7,468 nucleotides of DNA, from contig JASGCF010000161.1 of assembly GCA_030054275.1 (NCBI GenBank), positions 1 through 7,468 of the forward strand. Direction: 5' to 3'. A program made the translations under genes and the position numbers. Source of the stretch: Limnohabitans sp. GTDB lineage: Bacteria > Planctomycetota > Phycisphaerae > Phycisphaerales > SM1A02. Position 1 is the first letter of the stretch; each line of letters begins with the position of its first letter. The notes under the pieces are model-generated. The model was not told the DNA's origin and did no database searches. It saw nothing but the letters and a program-made list of their open reading frames with translations. Below, one piece after another: positions 6,012 to 7,468 of the stretch.

Positions 6012-6635
6012 ATGCCGGACAGCAACAACGAGTCAACAGTTCTTCAAATCTCTAAGGCGCCGACATGGCAGGCGGTGCGATTGCCACTGCGCATGCGCAT
6101 CCTCGAGACAACGCGTCGCCTCGGCGAAACCTCGGTCACCGAACTTGCGCACGCGGTCGGGCTCAACCGAACGGCGCTCTACTTCCACTTGCGCCACCTT
6201 GAGAAGGCTGGTCTTCTCGTGTCGCGCTCTGGCGAAGCGACACCTGGCCGTCGCGGCAAGCGCCCTCGCTATTACCGCACGGCGGTCAACGAAGTGTCAT
6301 TCCCGATCGACAGCGATTCGAAGAAGGACATGCAACGGGTCGTGGATTTTTACCGACCTTGGTTCTCGGAAAGTCGCGCAGCCTCGCTCGACGCAAAATG
6401 CCCGGGCGGATTTTCTGCCAAGCGTTTGAGCATGCATTGGGAGAACCTCACCGAAGACGAGGTTACTCGCATCAAGTCCCTCTGCAACGAAGTAGAAGAC
6501 ATCATGCGGCGTGCACGCAGTCGTGCGAACAGCACGCGCAAGGCGCCAACCGCGACGCACCACCTTGCGATGCTCTTCACGCCGATCGAGGGTCATGTCA
6601 TGCCCGGTCCTGAAGTGAAGTTCAAGTTGAAGTGA
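6012..6635 (+). CDS. ArsR-like winged-helix transcriptional regulator
   Basis: This 207-residue protein is a predicted DNA-binding regulator. Residues 20-92 form a winged helix of the ArsR/HTH_20 kind: VRLPLRMRILETTRRLGETS (helix 1), VTELAHAVG (helix 2), LNRTALYFHLRHLEKAGLL (recognition helix, 51-69), and a wing with SGEATPGRRGKRPRYYRTA (72-91). The basic, Gly-rich wing ending in RYYRT is typical of these regulators. No metal-binding cysteine pair of the ELCVCDL type is seen, so metal sensing is unlikely. Residues 100-207 match no family I recognise. They hold a probable helix (KDMQRVVDFYRPWFSES), a second helical stretch with LTEDEVTRIKSLCNEVEDIMRRARSR (146-171), and a strand-like tail (HHLAMLFTPI) ending in Lys. 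The gene follows the glycosyltransferase by 57 bp and ends before a strong terminator. The ligand and target genes are unknown; the gene just upstream is one candidate target. Confidence 0.78.
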   Translation: MPDSNNESTVLQISKAPTWQAVRLPLRMRILETTRRLGETSVTELAHAVGLNRTALYFHLRHLEKAGLLVSRSGEATPGRRGKRPRYYRTAVNEVSFPIDSDSKKDMQRVVDFYRPWFSESRAASLDAKCPGGFSAKRLSMHWENLTEDEVTRIKSLCNEVEDIMRRARSRANSTRKAPTATHHLAMLFTPIEGHVMPGPEVKFKLK

Positions 6636-6653
6636 AGCGAAGTGAAGTGAAGG
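6612..6653 (+). repeat. GAAGT-type short tandem repeat across the stop codon
   Basis: Copies of GAAGT begin at 6612, 6617, 6629, 6639 and 6644, with variant units GAAGC at 6634 and GAAGG at 6649. Positions 6629-6653 are five uninterrupted 5-bp units. The repeat covers the last codons and the stop of the regulator gene and runs into the untranslated region. Confidence 0.7.
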
Positions 6654-6686
6654 GTTCGCATCCCAGCAATCGGGCAACCCTTCGGG

Positions 6687-6707
6687 GTCGATGCACGCTC
6701 CATCGAC
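6687..6707 (+). other. Stem-loop in the 3' untranslated region
   Basis: GTCGATG (6687-6693) pairs with CATCGAC (6701-6707) around a 7-nt loop. Just before it, ACCC-TTCG-GGGT (6677-6688) can form a competing UUCG-capped hairpin that shares two bases. No T-tract follows. This lies in the 121-bp stretch between the regulator stop codon and the terminator, where I see no gene. Confidence 0.3.
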
Positions 6708-6756
6708 GCGCGAAAAACCCGCGAAACCCCGCCACTGATACAACCAACGAAAGTCG

Positions 6757-6789
6757 CGACGCTCGGTTCTGCCGAGCGTCGTGCTTTTT
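6757..6789 (+). terminator. Intrinsic terminator of the plus-strand genes
   Basis: CGACGCTCGG (6757-6766) pairs perfectly with CCGAGCGTCG (6772-6781) around the loop TTCTG. TGC and then five T residues (6785-6789) follow. It ends the glycosyltransferase-regulator transcript. On the other strand the stem is followed by CGACTTTCGTT, only a weak T stretch, so it may also partly stop convergent uvrA transcripts. Confidence 0.85.
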
Positions 6790-6856
6790 CTGCTCTCGCT
6801 CTCCGCGGTGTTGTTCACCATGCGCTTCGTTCGCCGGACCTATCCATGCGGCTTCC

Positions 6857-7468
6857 TCATGACTTGGCGGGAAGAAGCGGCTTGAGCCACTTTCCAGTCC
6901 AACTACCCTTCGCGCGGGCAACTTGTTCTGGAGTTCCGGTCGCAACAATGGTTCCGCCTCGATCGCCACCTTCTGGCCCAAGATCAATCAGCCAATCCGC
7001 GCATTTCACGACATCGAGGTTGTGTTCAATCACAACAAGGGTGTGACCTTTGTCCGCCAATCGCTCGAGGACCGTGAGTAATCGCGCCACATCTGCAAAA
7101 TGAAGCCCGGTCGTTGGCTCGTCGAGCACATACAGCGTTTGCGCGTCGGTGGCGTTCCCCAATTCGGTCGCGAGTTTGACGCGCTGTGCCTCGCCACCAG
7201 AGAGCGTCGTTGACGCTTGTCCAAGTTGGATGTATCCCAATCCCACATCTTTCAGGCACTCAAGCATGCGGTTGATCTTCGGATGCGCGTCGAAGAAGGT
7301 AAGCGCATCCTCAACCGTCGCATCCAAGACATCTGCAATCGTTCTTCCGCGGTAACGAATATCCAGCGTTTCGCGGGCATACCGCTTTCCTTTGCAAGCT
7401 TCGCATGCGACGAACACATCAGGAAGAAAGTGCATTTCGATGCGCTTGACGCCTTGGCCTTGGCAGAC
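6857..7468 (-). CDS. uvrA: Excinuclease ABC subunit A, C-terminal part
   Basis: This is the last 203 residues of UvrA, the ATP-dependent damage-recognition subunit of UvrABC nucleotide excision repair; the rest (family length about 940-960) lies beyond the right edge. The fragment begins inside the second zinc module. Cys2 and the pair Cys22-x2-Cys25 have the C-x19-C-x2-C spacing of that module, its first Cys being outside the window. MHFLPDVFVACEACKGKRY (12-30) is a UvrA hallmark. The second ABC ATPase half follows, with LSGGEAQR signature (89-96), Walker B LYVLDEP (112-118), GLH, and the H-loop His149 in VIEHNLDVV. The C-terminus GTPEQVARAKGSWTGKWLKP is typical and complete. All visible motifs are intact. 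The gene converges on the plus-strand regulator, with 221 bp between their stops and a terminator in that gap. Confidence 0.97.
   Translation of the reverse strand, partial: VCQGQGVKRIEMHFLPDVFVACEACKGKRYARETLDIRYRGRTIADVLDATVEDALTFFDAHPKINRMLECLKDVGLGYIQLGQASTTLSGGEAQRVKLATELGNATDAQTLYVLDEPTTGLHFADVARLLTVLERLADKGHTLVVIEHNLDVVKCADWLIDLGPEGGDRGGTIVATGTPEQVARAKGSWTGKWLKPLLPAKS

Noticed and set aside
6297..6821. Minus-strand ORF (174 codons) overlapping the regulator gene and the terminator
   Set aside because: It runs through the strong terminator hairpin and the GAAGT repeat, has no family resemblance, and is antisense to a supported gene.

Overview
This 7.5 kb window (GC-rich by eye) carries eight recognisable genes, two of them cut by the window edges. 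Gene content suggests a Gram-negative-type bacterium, most plausibly a planctomycete (Phycisphaerae-like). The hints are a PurN of the FGGxGMYGxHVH subtype, a secreted TPR-peptidase-PDZ protein of a kind common in Planctomycetota, a DUF502 protein, and an hpf-ptsN pair. This placement is inference; no rRNA or other marker is present to settle it.

Layout. Positions 1-4340 hold six genes on the minus strand, read from right to left: a YciA-type acyl-CoA thioesterase (3939-4340), purN (3334-3942, overlapping the thioesterase by ATGA), a secreted zinc-metallopeptidase-like protein with TPR and PDZ domains (1727-3280), a DUF502/COV1-like two-pass membrane protein (711-1604), the short ribosome hibernation factor hpf (376-678), and the N-terminal 118 residues of a PTS EIIA protein (1-354). 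The spacings fit one long transcript, possibly with an internal start before the DUF502 gene. On the plus strand, divergent from the thioesterase across 99 bp, lie a family 2 glycosyltransferase fused to a methyltransferase-like C-terminal domain (4440-5954) and a winged-helix regulator with an unrecognised C-terminal half (6012-6635). A strong stem-loop/T-tract terminator at 6757-6789 separates this pair from the convergent 3' end of uvrA (6857-7468, minus strand, cut at the right edge).

How the genes fit together. Most of the minus-strand genes are housekeeping: purine synthesis, acyl-CoA turnover, ribosome hibernation and PTS-type regulation. The hpf-ptsN pair resembles the stress/regulatory cluster found near rpoN in many bacteria. 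The less ordinary parts are the glycosyltransferase-methyltransferase fusion with a degenerate SAM motif, the TPR-peptidase-PDZ protein, and the regulator with an orphan domain. I saw no tRNA, rRNA, CRISPR array, insertion sequence, phage gene or defence system. The long ORFs antisense to the genes look like reading-frame shadows. No clearly new multi-gene system is evident; the best novelty candidates are single proteins.
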